The notes: generated by a model from the sequence alone, not told the origin. DNA of 12,237 nt from an uncultured Anaerolineaceae bacterium (GCA_937890875.1 CALAEB010000645.1:1-12237); one strand, 5' to 3'; positions 1 through 7,117 are shown, numbered from the stretch's first letter. Program-made: numbers and translations.

Positions 1-210
1 CGGCAGATCGCGGATGCACTGGACGCTGTCATTTCGCCGGCAGGCGTCGCTGTGACAGTCGACGCATCCCATTTATGCGGGGTGATGCGGGGCGTGAAGA
101 AGGAGCGGGCCCGGTTGGTGACCAGCTGTTTTCGGGGGATTTTCCTGACAGATGCGGAGATGCGGAAAACTTTTTATGAACAAATTAAAGCTGACGATTC
201 GTCAGTCTGA
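1..210 (+). CDS. folE: GTP cyclohydrolase I, C-terminal part (5' end outside window)
   Basis: The window opens inside a gene in frame 1; 69 residues precede the TGA at 208-210. FolE converts GTP to 7,8-dihydroneopterin triphosphate, the first step of tetrahydrofolate and pterin synthesis, in the cytoplasm. The visible part matches the end of the family: RQIADAL, then an ISPAGVAVTVDASHLC strand-loop whose cysteine corresponds to the third zinc ligand (Cys181 in E. coli), then MRGVKKERARLVTS and a final segment ending FRGIFLTDAEMRKTFYEQI. The first two zinc ligands and the catalytic core lie upstream of the window. The gene ends normally with no sign of damage. It is read in the same direction as the next gene, but 379 bases separate them, so co-transcription is doubtful. 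Identity is secure from this C-terminal signature. Confidence 0.93.
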   Translation, partial: RQIADALDAVISPAGVAVTVDASHLCGVMRGVKKERARLVTSCFRGIFLTDAEMRKTFYEQIKADDSSV

Positions 211-589
211 CCTGCAAAGTTCCGTTGTAAACGAATTTATGTTCTCCGTTCAAAGGCAGCCGCAGCGCGTTTTTTTTGAAAATCCGAATTGCCGGCCCAG
301 AAATCGGATTCCTGTTTGAAAATTTTGTTCACTGATCTGGATTTATAAAATGAATTCCTGAATTATAGCGGTATGTGCAAATTATCGTTACCCCGCTGTT
401 TCTTGTTTTTTGCGAAACGGACCAGCGCAGCGTGTTTGGCTTCAATAAGCGGAGCTCGGAATTTTGGTCACGTTTTTATTTGTGAAATAATGAGACAAGC
501 ACATCTATCGTATAATTCAAAAACGTATTGCATTCTTTCTTATAATTCAAATATTTTTCTGCGAAGGTTAGTTCTAACGAGGAGTTAAC
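211..589. other. Intergenic region without a gene between folE and the alpha-oxoamine synthase
   Basis: No credible coding sequence is present. An open frame at 373-588 exists, but it has no recognisable protein features and runs through the ribosome binding site of the next gene. An eight-T run at 270-277 follows GC-rich sequence with only a 3-bp hairpin, so it is at best a weak folE terminator. A 7-bp inverted repeat (AATCCGA 281-287 / TCGGATT 304-310) follows it. The right part is AT-rich and holds two identical TATAATTCAA copies at 511-520 and 541-550, the likely promoter zone of the next gene. Confidence 0.6.
511..550 (+). promoter_or_regulatory. Tandem -10-like elements (TATAATTCAA, twice, 30 bp apart)
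   Basis: Two exact TATAATTCAA copies at 511-520 and 541-550 each begin with a perfect sigma-70 -10 hexamer and lie 79 and 49 bases upstream of the ATG at 590. No good -35 TTGACA lies 16-18 bases upstream of either, so promoter function is inferred from the -10 match and position only. They could instead be a repeated regulator site. Confidence 0.3.
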
Positions 590-1747
590 ATGGATATTTT
601 CGAAAAGTGTTACGGATATGGCGCTGAAGTACAGGCAGCGATTGAACAGGGACTTTATCCTTATTTTTTACCTTTATCTGAGAATGAGGGAGCTGTTGCC
701 AGTTACCATGGCAAAAAGTTAATCATGTGCGGTTCGAATAACTATCTGGGTCTGACGACGCATCCCAAAGTGCGGGAAGCCGCAATCAATGCGATTCAGG
801 AATTTGGCACCAGCTGTACCGGTTCGCGGTTTTTGAACGGATCGCTCGAACTGCATGAGACTTTGGAAAAAGAAATCGCGGATTTTGTCGGCAAAGAAAT
901 GGCGCTGGTTTTTTCAACCGGTATGCAGGTCAACCTCGGCACAATCAGCGCACTGGTTGGCAAAAACGATTATGCCAGCATTTACGATGGCGTTAAGCTT
1001 TCAAACGGTAAACTGGAGCGCTTCAAACATAATGACATGGATCATTTGGAACGGGTTCTAAAATCATTGCCTGAAGACAGCGGAAAATTGATTGTTGTGG
1101 ACGGCTTGTTCAGTATGGAAGGCGATTTGGCTCCGCTGGATCAGCTGGTTCCGCTGGCTAAAAAATATCATGCCCGCTTGATGGTGGACGATGCGCACGG
1201 GATCGGTGTGACCGGGAAGGGCCGTGGCACGGCTTTCGAATTTGGGCTGACCAATGAAGTGGATTTGATTATGTCCACTTTCAGCAAAAGTTTTGCTTCT
1301 CTGGGTGGATTTATAGCGGGTGACGCTAAAGTGGTCGATTATATTAAACATCATGCCCGCTCCATGATTTTCAGTGCCAGCGTTCAGCCCGCCAGTGCCG
1401 CCGCCGCGTTGGCTTCATTGCGGATTATGCGGGAGGAACCGGAGTGGAATGAAAAATTGGTCCGGAACGGGAACAAAATGCGGAAGGAAATTTCGGCGCT
1501 TGGTTTTGATATCGGTAATTCCGTGACTCCGATTATTCCGATCCTGATCGGCAGTGATGAACAGACTTTTATGATCGCCCGGGCCTTGTTTGACAAAGGT
1601 GTATTTGTTAATTCGGTGATTTCTCCCGCGACCCCGCCTGGCAGACAGCTGCTGCGGACAAGTTATATGGCGACGCATACCGAAGACCAGTTGGACCAGG
1701 TGCTGGAAGCTTACGCTGAAGTCGGAAAAGAATTTGGGATTATCTGA
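590..1747 (+). CDS. Alpha-oxoamine synthase family PLP enzyme (serine palmitoyltransferase / Kbl type), lacking the PLP-stacking His segment
   Basis: Fold-type I PLP enzyme of 385 residues. Relatives condense an amino acid with an acyl-CoA and release CO2: serine palmitoyltransferase, 2-amino-3-ketobutyrate CoA ligase, 8-amino-7-oxononanoate synthase. Visible motifs are SNNYLGL (49-55), GTSCTGSRFLNGSLELH (73-89), MVDDAHGIGVTG (198-209; Asp200 or Asp201 is expected to contact the PLP ring nitrogen, His203 follows) and the Schiff-base lysine K233 in STFSKSFASLGG. The GSRFLNG and TFSKSFASLGGFIAG wording resembles bacterial serine palmitoyltransferases more than biotin enzymes, but substrate cannot be fixed from sequence. 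Start choice: ATG at 590 with GAGGAG six bases upstream. Oddity: around residue 128 the family normally has about eight more residues ending in Asn-His before ASIYDG; here GKNDY runs straight into ASIYDG, so the histidine that stacks on PLP is absent. No ceramide synthase or bio genes lie nearby. Confidence 0.88.
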   Translation: MDIFEKCYGYGAEVQAAIEQGLYPYFLPLSENEGAVASYHGKKLIMCGSNNYLGLTTHPKVREAAINAIQEFGTSCTGSRFLNGSLELHETLEKEIADFVGKEMALVFSTGMQVNLGTISALVGKNDYASIYDGVKLSNGKLERFKHNDMDHLERVLKSLPEDSGKLIVVDGLFSMEGDLAPLDQLVPLAKKYHARLMVDDAHGIGVTGKGRGTAFEFGLTNEVDLIMSTFSKSFASLGGFIAGDAKVVDYIKHHARSMIFSASVQPASAAAALASLRIMREEPEWNEKLVRNGNKMRKEISALGFDIGNSVTPIIPILIGSDEQTFMIARALFDKGVFVNSVISPATPPGRQLLRTSYMATHTEDQLDQVLEAYAEVGKEFGII

Positions 1748-1758
1748 TTCTTTTCCGA
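1722..1758 (+). terminator. Hairpin overlapping the alpha-oxoamine synthase stop codon, possible terminator
   Basis: A perfect 12-bp inverted repeat (TCGGAAAAGAAT 1722-1733 and ATTCTTTTCCGA 1747-1758) has a 13-base loop and spans the TGA at 1745-1747. The stem is AT-rich and only TTAATTGAT follows, so there is no proper T-tract. It may be a weak terminator or a 3'-end stabilising structure. Confidence 0.35.
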
Positions 1759-2036
1759 TTAATTGATACGGGCAATTCAGGTATCGCTTCAGCAATTCAG
1801 CCTTTAAAACGATAAGGACGCTTTGGGTTACAGTGGAATCCGGCAAACGGATAGATATGGCACGGATAAATTTTGCCGCGTTCGGCAGTGTTTGTTTCGA
1901 AGTATCAAATGCCTGTGGTTGTTTGAGCAATTCGAAGCTTGCGAATTCTTTCGCTTGATAAAGAAGATTACAGAATGCCCTTTTCTGTTTTGAATTGCAG
2001 CAATTGCCCGTTTTTTTATGAACTGGAGACGAATTC
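1759..2036. other. Intergenic region upstream of the HAD hydrolase, several small repeats
   Basis: No gene is supported. The region holds a direct repeat GCAATTCAG at 1772-1780 and 1792-1800 (period 20), a 6-bp inverted repeat AATTCG/CGAATT at 1929-1934 and 1942-1947, and a 13-base palindrome AATTGCAGCAATT at 1993-2005 just upstream of a seven-T run. No convincing promoter pair is seen. A ribosome binding site GGAG lies eight bases before the ATG at 2037. Confidence 0.45.
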
Positions 2037-3266
2037 ATGCGACAGTCTTTTTTTATCCTGTTGGATATTGACGGTGTTTTAATAAAACCGGGCGGATATC
2101 GACAGTCTTTTATCAACACTGTTAACTATTTCCTGGCTTTTTTCGGACAACCGCATCTTTCCGTGGATGAAAGCATTGCCGAAAAATTTGAATTTGCCGG
2201 AATTCAGGCGGAATGGGATATGGTCCCGCTTGCGGTTGCCGCGTTTTTTGACTGGTATGCGGGAACGACGCGGCGGACCGAACCGTTTGAATCGATTCAG
2301 CTGGCAGAAAATATGCTTCCTGTTGGAAACCAGGATGATTTTATCGGATTTTTGAATGGGAAGATCATGGATTATTCCAAAATACCGGTCTCTGATGAAA
2401 TCTACCCACAGGCCGTTTATCGCCACTGCCGCCAGGCTGGCGAAGCCAGCGTTCTGCCCAGAATTTGGGATGACGGAATTCTGGCTGAAATTCTGTCTGA
2501 TCCGTTGAACGTGTATCATTCTGTTTTATTCAGGCGGCTTGAGAACGAGGTTCTGGGTTCCAAAGTTTTTCATGAAACTTTCGGTTTTCAACCGGAAGCG
2601 GATCTTCCCTCAAATCTGGAGAAACTGGACGAACCGCTTATTTCAAAACACTACCGGGACAAGATCGCCGATTTGAATGGTTCGGGCGGTCGTGCCGCGA
2701 TTCTAACTGCCCGTCCGAATCTGCTGCCGGACACTGTTAAACGGGATACGGTCATATCCCATACGATTTTGCCGGAAGCTGAAATGGCGCGGAGGGCGAT
2801 TGGCTGGACAAACGACCAGATGATCATCATCGGCGTGGGAACTTTATGCTATATGGAAGAAAAATATAATCTGCGGAAAGATGCTTATCTGAAACCCCAC
2901 CCCTACCACGCGCTCGCGGCAATTCTATGCAAAATTTGTGAAAATCAGCTTGATGCGCTGGAATTAGCCAAAAAGACATTCGACCTGTGGGAGCGGAAAG
3001 ATTTCTCCGTAAATCCGCTTGCGCCCGTCTGGCCAATGGATAACCCGATCCGGCTGGGCGTTTTTGAGGATTCGGTTTCGGGGATAAAATCGTGCCTGGC
3101 TGCGGCTGATATTCTGCGGACTTTCGGATATACGGTAACAGCCGAACCTTATGGAATTGCCACAACTGTGGATAAGAATACTTTGCTGGCATCTATGAGT
3201 GCGCCTGTTTTCCCTGATATTAACGCGGCCTTGGACGTTTTTTTCAGCCGGGAATCTGAAAAATAA
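2037..3266 (+). CDS. Large HAD-superfamily hydrolase
   Basis: A 409-residue cytoplasmic protein with all four haloacid dehalogenase motifs, so probably a magnesium-dependent phosphatase or phosphotransferase of unknown substrate. Motif I is LLDIDGVL with nucleophile Asp10 and general acid Asp12. Motif II is AILTAR with Thr224. Motif III is the lysine of LKPHPYHAL, Lys286. Motif IV is GVFEDSVSGIKS with Glu344-Asp345. About 200 residues separate motifs I and II, much more than in simple phosphatases, so a large cap-like insertion is inferred; a second spacer of about 45 residues lies between the motif III lysine and motif IV. The protein is about twice the usual length for the family. Start choice: ATG at 2037 with GGAG eight bases upstream and motif I close behind, as expected. 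The gene ends in a strong terminator. I do not recognise a specific subfamily. Confidence 0.82.
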   Translation: MRQSFFILLDIDGVLIKPGGYRQSFINTVNYFLAFFGQPHLSVDESIAEKFEFAGIQAEWDMVPLAVAAFFDWYAGTTRRTEPFESIQLAENMLPVGNQDDFIGFLNGKIMDYSKIPVSDEIYPQAVYRHCRQAGEASVLPRIWDDGILAEILSDPLNVYHSVLFRRLENEVLGSKVFHETFGFQPEADLPSNLEKLDEPLISKHYRDKIADLNGSGGRAAILTARPNLLPDTVKRDTVISHTILPEAEMARRAIGWTNDQMIIIGVGTLCYMEEKYNLRKDAYLKPHPYHALAAILCKICENQLDALELAKKTFDLWERKDFSVNPLAPVWPMDNPIRLGVFEDSVSGIKSCLAAADILRTFGYTVTAEPYGIATTVDKNTLLASMSAPVFPDINAALDVFFSRESEK

Positions 3267-3301
3267 AAAGGCGGCCGGTCTTTTCAACGGCGCGCCTTTT
3301 T
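3265..3301. terminator. Bidirectional intrinsic terminator between convergent HAD and FliB-like genes
   Basis: AAAAAGGCG at 3265-3273 pairs perfectly with CGCCTTTTT at 3293-3301, and an inner GCCG (3274-3277) pairs with CGGC (3288-3291) across a single bulged G. This gives a GC-rich stem flanked by A5 and T5, so it can terminate transcripts on both strands. It sits directly at the HAD stop codon and 20 bases beyond the end of the convergent gene. Confidence 0.85.
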
Positions 3302-3320
3302 CATGGCCGGGCTGCTGTTT

Positions 3321-4598
3321 TCAGCAGGAAAGCAGCAGCCTGATGTCTTCTTCCCGGCTCAAACCGGGCGGCAGGCGACGGACGCATTGGCGGATGAAAG
3401 CCGGATAATGCAGGTAACTTTGTCCGGCGTGATAGATTGTCTGCAGAAAAGATTGTCTGTTCATATGTCCGGCTGTCAGCGTCTGACCTGCCATCAGAAA
3501 ATGAAATAACGCAAAAACTGCGCATAGCTGTGAAATTTCATATCCGAGGATTTCGTCGACCGTGAGATAACCGGTCTGATAAGCTGAGAACTGCTTCAGC
3601 ATGTCCGAAAAAACAAAATGAACGAAGAAATTCTCGATCAGGTGCGGATTTGCGCTGATATATGGCAGAAAAATGTGATCTCTGGCGAGCAGATAGTTTT
3701 CGGCGATTTTCATAAAGGGATCCGTCCTGCCACAGAGCAGCTGTAAAAAATCATGCTGCATCTCGCGATTAAATTTCCCGTTGGATTCCATCCCCCAATT
3801 AAAGATTTTATCTAACTGCCGGACCCACACGGCAGCTTTTTCCGATGACACAAACGGTTTGATTTTTTCCTCGTCAGCGGCTGAATTGATGGTCGCGGAA
3901 GCAGCCTGTTCGATCTGTGAAACTGCCTTGTCCGCATCCTCCGGCAGATTTTCCATTGTCAACGCAGAAAGAAACCTGCATGCGCGGTAAACACGGTCGG
4001 CTGTTTCAAACCTGCGATCCTGAATGATCCGGATCACGGCAAGAACGATCGCCTGCCGGTTTGTCAGCAACGCGCGGACAGGCTGATCCTGGATCAAAGT
4101 CGTCTCCAACCATTCAGCTTGCGGGTCCCTTTCGGTTTCGATCCATTGAAATGTTGCCGGCTCGGGAGAAAGAATAGCGGCCCGCAGAACTTCCGGGCAG
4201 GCAAAATCCGCGCTGAGCGTCCAACCGTTATTGATCTGCCACAGGACTTTTGGGAAAAAATAACATGTATCCGGTAAGGCGGCGGCTCCGAATTCTTTTT
4301 GTATCCGGCACAATCCTTCCGAGTCTTGCAGCGCACAGATTTCTTCAGGCTGGTCCAGCAGGTTCAGAAAATAATGATTCTGGTATTGCCGGTTTCGTTT
4401 TGTGCGGATCTCTTTTAACGAAATTTGGAGCCGCGGAGCAAGATCGGGATCGGTTACCTGCGAATAAAACGCAGCGTGGGCTTCGTCTACCGGAATATTC
4501 CAGCCGCGGCAGCAGGTCAGCGGACAATCTTGACCGCTGCATTTGAAATCTCGGATCCATGCCGGAGAAAAAGCGGTAATTTTTAAATAAGGTTCCAT
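3321..4598 (-). CDS. FliB-family (flagellin lysine-N-methylase-like) cysteine-rich protein
   Basis: A 425-residue soluble protein. The N-terminus carries a cysteine cluster C20-x4-C25-x3-C29-C30 (KCSGQDCPLTCCRGW), followed by EGLCRIQKEFG, LPDTCYFFPK and SADFACPEVLRA. This matches the conserved order in FliB, which methylates flagellin lysines in Salmonella and is reported to bind an iron-sulfur cluster and use S-adenosylmethionine. No flagellar gene is in the window, so the substrate here is probably not flagellin; methylation of some other protein is an inference. The C-terminal 250 residues are largely helical with no motif I recognise. Start choice: the frame is also open from a TTG at 4610, but the ATG at 4598 has GAGAA upstream at a plausible distance and begins MEPYLKITAF, a natural family start. 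It converges on the HAD gene and is divergent from the next gene. Confidence 0.78.
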   Translation of the reverse strand: MEPYLKITAFSPAWIRDFKCSGQDCPLTCCRGWNIPVDEAHAAFYSQVTDPDLAPRLQISLKEIRTKRNRQYQNHYFLNLLDQPEEICALQDSEGLCRIQKEFGAAALPDTCYFFPKVLWQINNGWTLSADFACPEVLRAAILSPEPATFQWIETERDPQAEWLETTLIQDQPVRALLTNRQAIVLAVIRIIQDRRFETADRVYRACRFLSALTMENLPEDADKAVSQIEQAASATINSAADEEKIKPFVSSEKAAVWVRQLDKIFNWGMESNGKFNREMQHDFLQLLCGRTDPFMKIAENYLLARDHIFLPYISANPHLIENFFVHFVFSDMLKQFSAYQTGYLTVDEILGYEISQLCAVFALFHFLMAGQTLTAGHMNRQSFLQTIYHAGQSYLHYPAFIRQCVRRLPPGLSREEDIRLLLSC

Positions 4599-4925
4599 CG
4601 GTTTTCTCAAAAGTTCTCTGCAACCATTTGGCGCTGAAAATCGTTTTATAGATACATTGGCTAATTGTAACCCGATCGTCGCCGGTGGAAACAGTTCAAT
4701 GGCCTGCTGGCCCGATTGGGAAGGGTGCGGTTTCTGGACAGGAGTTCAAAGTTTGGCCGATCTTTTTGAATAAACGGGCTCGTTTACGCAGAGAGTGTAA
4801 AGACAAAAGCGTACGAAGAACTGTTCCTATAAAATCGCCGGCTTCTGACACAGCGGGCGCGGTGATATAAATGGCCTATAGTAAAATTGGAGAAGGATTT
4901 AAAAAATCCACTGAAAGGAATTGGC
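4599..4925. other. Divergent intergenic region between the FliB-like gene and the Ig-like surface protein
   Basis: No gene is supported; short open frames here lack family features. Both neighbours read away from it, so it should contain two promoters. AT-rich stretches that could be -10 boxes occur at 4828-4833 (TATAAA, plus strand) and, on the minus strand, near 4645-4652, but neither has a good -35 at the right distance. A small dyad TAAACG/CGTTTA at 4771-4776 and 4781-4786 with a 4-base loop could be an operator. Confidence 0.4.
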
Positions 4926-5666
4926 ATGAAAAAATACGGAGACGTTTTGATAATCATGGCTTTACTGTGCGCGGTTTTGTTGCTGAGCACTTTTTCCCCG
5001 GATAATTCCGCCGATCCGGTTTCGGCCGAACCGATTCACCAGGATGCAAAAAAGTTATCGGAATCGATTGTTATTCAGAATTTTGTTGTTCAAACATTGC
5101 AGGCGGTCCCTGTGGCGACAGATCCAGCTGTACCGACAGCGGTTCCCACACAGGCTGCTGTGTCTACTTCTGCCAGTTCACCGGTGCAATGGCGGCCGAC
5201 GTCAACCCCGGACCGGGCAGTTGAGATCGTTCCGACGGATCCCAGCGTCTCCCCGCCTGAATATGCCTGCAACGTAACGCTAAACAGTCCTTATTATTAT
5301 CAGCAGTTCAGCTTTGGCGAAGATTTCGATTTGGATGTGACGTTTACGAATACCGGAACCAGAGAATGGGGAACGGATGTGGATGTGATGCAGTATACCG
5401 GTATGCGCCTTGAGATCGAAAATAAATATTTATATGATATTGACAAAGATTATGATTCGGCGGTCATTGTTTATCCGGGGCAATCCATCCGCTGGAAGAT
5501 CCGCATGGAAGCGCCGAAAGAACAATATCATGATGATAACAAATATTTTGCGACCTATAACCTGATTCGCGGACGTTCCGCAGCTTTGGCCAGCGGCCAG
5601 CGGGATGAGGATGAGAGCGGAATGTTCTGCCCGTTTTCTTTCTATATTTATGTGCCGCCGCAGTAA
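4926..5666 (+). CDS. Membrane-anchored protein with NBR1-type Ig-like domain
   Basis: A 246-residue exported protein of unknown function. Residues 1-22 (MKKYGDVLIIMALLCAVLLL) form a signal peptide or N-terminal membrane anchor; the cysteine at 15 is not in a lipobox. Residues 60-112 are a low-complexity linker rich in Pro, Thr, Val, Ala and Ser. Residues 112-245 form a beta-rich domain resembling the bacterial version of the NBR1 Ig-like domain: it opens with a hydrophobic strand, then FGEDFDLDVTFTNTGTREWG, then YPGQSIRWKIRMEAP, and ends FCPFSFYIYV. Cys115 and the late Cys could form a disulfide. In this family the domain is taken to act in extracellular binding, but no ligand is known. Start choice: the frame is open from a TTG at 4887, but the ATG at 4926 has AAAGGA seven bases upstream and gives a clean signal sequence. 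Confidence 0.75.
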   Translation: MKKYGDVLIIMALLCAVLLLSTFSPDNSADPVSAEPIHQDAKKLSESIVIQNFVVQTLQAVPVATDPAVPTAVPTQAAVSTSASSPVQWRPTSTPDRAVEIVPTDPSVSPPEYACNVTLNSPYYYQQFSFGEDFDLDVTFTNTGTREWGTDVDVMQYTGMRLEIENKYLYDIDKDYDSAVIVYPGQSIRWKIRMEAPKEQYHDDNKYFATYNLIRGRSAALASGQRDEDESGMFCPFSFYIYVPPQ

Positions 5667-5731
5667 GCCGGAATCTGCGTGAGCGTAATCCTGTTCAAAT
5701 ACGGGAATCCGAATGAGGGCATAACACGTTC

Positions 5732-5778
5732 TTTTCTTGTTGTGTTGTCCGGCTTTGCCGGACAACACAACAAGAAAA
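5732..5778. terminator. 22-bp perfect hairpin with 3-base loop, between convergent genes
   Basis: The arms at 5732-5753 and 5757-5778 are exact reverse complements over 22 bases, with loop TTT at 5754-5756. The apex is GC-rich (CCGGC/GCCGG) and the base is TTTTC/GAAAA. It lies between the 3' ends of the Ig-like gene (plus) and recR (minus), so a bidirectional transcription barrier is the simplest reading. No true T-tract follows on either strand, so the terminator role is inferred from position and stem strength. Confidence 0.6.
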
Positions 5779-5920
5779 TTTAAAATTTCAATATTTTACC
5801 CCTGAAATTCAAAAGTTATAAAGAGATTTTATTAAAAAAAGGGTCCCAGTATTTAATTATTAGTTTTGATTTTGTCCTGAAATATTCCGCAAACCTGAAT
5901 ATGCCGGTATGAAAGGCTGG

Positions 5921-6529
5921 TCAGCTCATTTCCTGTCGTCCGGATAAGGCACGCAGCAGCGTGTTTTGATCGGCATATTCCAATTCTCCGCCCGCAGGCA
6001 ACCCTCTGGCTAACCGCGTGATGCGGACGGGGGAAGACGTCAGTTTTTGCTGGATATATAACGCGGTCGCGTCCCCTTCCATCGAGGGATTGGTGGCGAT
6101 GATCACTTCTTTGATTCCGCCGGCCGCCACCCGTTTAAACAGCGAATCAAGCCGGATGTCCTCCGGATTGACCCCCTCAATTGGGGAGAGCACTCCGTGC
6201 AGCACATGATATTTTCCCATATAGCCGCCGGACTGCTCCAGGACAATAACGTCCATCGGCGCTTCGACCACACAGATCACGTCCTGGTCCCGATGACTGT
6301 CCATGCAGATTTCACAGCGGTCATGACCGGCCAGGGTGATATTAAAACATTCGGAACATAAGCTTGTTGCGGTCTTCAGATTCAGCAGCGCTTCCGATAA
6401 TTTTGCCGCAATATCGTCATTGTTGCGGAGCAAAAAAAAAGTCAGCCGGGAAGCTGTTCTCGGCCCTATTCCCGGAAGCCTTGAAAACGCGTCAATTAAA
6501 TTTTGGACCGGTGCCGGAATATTGGCCAT
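5921..6529 (-). CDS. recR: Recombination mediator protein RecR
   Basis: A 202-residue cytoplasmic protein of normal family length. RecR works with RecF and RecO to load RecA on single-stranded DNA coated with SSB during gap repair. The N-terminal helix-hairpin-helix is LIDAFSRLPGIGPRTASRLTFFLL (about 11-34). The C4 zinc finger is C58-x2-C61 and C72-x2-C75. The TOPRIM domain runs from about 83 with VICVVEAPMDV, then YHVLHGVLSPIEGVNPEDIRL and IIATNPSMEGDATALYI. The end has the conserved RGLPAGGELEYAD. Start is the ATG at 6529, seven bases after the ybaB stop; the Shine-Dalgarno is weak, so translational coupling to ybaB is likely. Order dnaX-ybaB-recR is the conserved bacterial arrangement. No residue is missing. 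Confidence 0.97.
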   Translation of the reverse strand: MANIPAPVQNLIDAFSRLPGIGPRTASRLTFFLLRNNDDIAAKLSEALLNLKTATSLCSECFNITLAGHDRCEICMDSHRDQDVICVVEAPMDVIVLEQSGGYMGKYHVLHGVLSPIEGVNPEDIRLDSLFKRVAAGGIKEVIIATNPSMEGDATALYIQQKLTSSPVRITRLARGLPAGGELEYADQNTLLRALSGRQEMS

Positions 6530-6536
6530 ACCGGAT

Positions 6537-6890
6537 TCAGAATCCTAAACCCAATCCGGAAAGACCGCCGGAAATCGTCCCCAGGTTATTCTCCTGCAGT
6601 TTCCGGCTTTGCTCCAGCGCCATATTAATGCCGCTGAGCAGGATATCCTGCAGCATTTCGGCATCCGTATCCTTTAAAAAATCAGGGTCGATGGTTACGC
6701 TTTTGCAGACCTGGTCGCCAGTCATCACGATCTTAATCGCCCCGCCGCCGACCGTTGAGGTAACCAGCGTCTCGGCTAATTTGGCCTGCTGTTCTTCCAT
6801 CTGGCGCTGCAGATCCACCAGCTGCTGCCGCATTGCGCCTGTGTTTCCGGCCGGCCGGCTGCCTCCCATTTTTCCATAACCTTTCGCCAT
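6537..6890 (-). CDS. ybaB: YbaB/EbfC family nucleoid-associated DNA-binding protein
   Basis: A 117-residue protein. The family forms tweezer-like dimers that bind DNA and affects nucleoid organisation; the gene usually sits between dnaX and recR, as here. Residues 1-18 are a Gly-rich basic tail, residues about 19-42 form the long charged helix (MRQQLVDLQRQMEEQQAKLAE) and residues 43-72 form the central strands containing VGGGAIKIVMTGDQ and SVTIDPDF. The second helix spans about 80-101 (MLQDILLSGINMALEQSRKL). The end is Gly-Leu repeats (GLSGLGLGF), common in the family. Start is the ATG at 6890 with TAAGGAG upstream, the spacing of 10 bases being slightly long. A 227-base spacer with a hairpin separates it from dnaX. 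Confidence 0.93.
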   Translation of the reverse strand: MAKGYGKMGGSRPAGNTGAMRQQLVDLQRQMEEQQAKLAETLVTSTVGGGAIKIVMTGDQVCKSVTIDPDFLKDTDAEMLQDILLSGINMALEQSRKLQENNLGTISGGLSGLGLGF

Positions 6891-7117
6891 CTTTCGTAAT
6901 CTCCTTAAAAGTAAAATAATGGTTTATGAATATCGAATAAATATACACTTAATTGGCTAAAATTCAAAATGACAGCTTCAATTTGAAACAGGATAGCGAT
7001 GCGCAGTTATTTCTTATTTTTGCGTTTTACGCAAAAATAAGAAAAGAACAAGTTTTCCGTTTATTCAAAAGGATTTTCCCAATTTCGAATTGCTGCCCAA
7101 TTTCAAATTTTCCGTTA
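6891..7117 (-). promoter_or_regulatory. dnaX-ybaB spacer, probable internal promoter region
   Basis: In many bacteria dnaX and ybaB are nearly adjacent; here 227 AT-rich bases separate them and include a hairpin. On the minus strand the stretch 6910-6955 is very AT-rich and may hold a promoter for ybaB-recR, though no clean -35/-10 pair is seen. An imperfect direct repeat CCCAATTTC(G/A)AATT lies at 7078-7091 and 7096-7109, 18 bp apart, just beyond the dnaX stop. No gene is supported. Confidence 0.35.
7010..7044 (-). terminator. 16-bp AT-rich hairpin downstream of dnaX
   Basis: Arms 7010-7025 and 7029-7044 are exact reverse complements (inner part TTTTTGCGT/ACGCAAAAA) with a 3-base loop, about 75 bases past the dnaX stop. 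On the minus strand the sequence after the stem (ATAACTGCGC) has no T-tract, so it may attenuate or process the transcript rather than end it. Confidence 0.5.

Noticed and set aside
373..588. 71-codon open frame upstream of the oxoamine synthase
   Set aside because: It has no ribosome binding site or recognisable protein features, lies in AT-rich spacer and runs through the next gene's ribosome binding site.
2040..2111. CGACAGTCTTTT repeated 60 bases apart at the start of the HAD gene
   Set aside because: Both copies encode RQSF in frame; a 12-base in-frame match is best read as chance.
1415..2119. 234-codon open frame on the minus strand
   Set aside because: It overlaps the end of the oxoamine synthase and the start of the HAD gene, both well supported, and its protein has no family features.
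4887..4925. TTG start 13 codons upstream for the Ig-like protein
   Set aside because: The ATG at 4926 has a better ribosome binding site and puts the signal sequence at the N-terminus.
6364..6879. 171-codon plus-strand frame over ybaB-recR
   Set aside because: It is antisense to two clearly identified genes and has low-complexity Ser/Pro content typical of a shadow frame.
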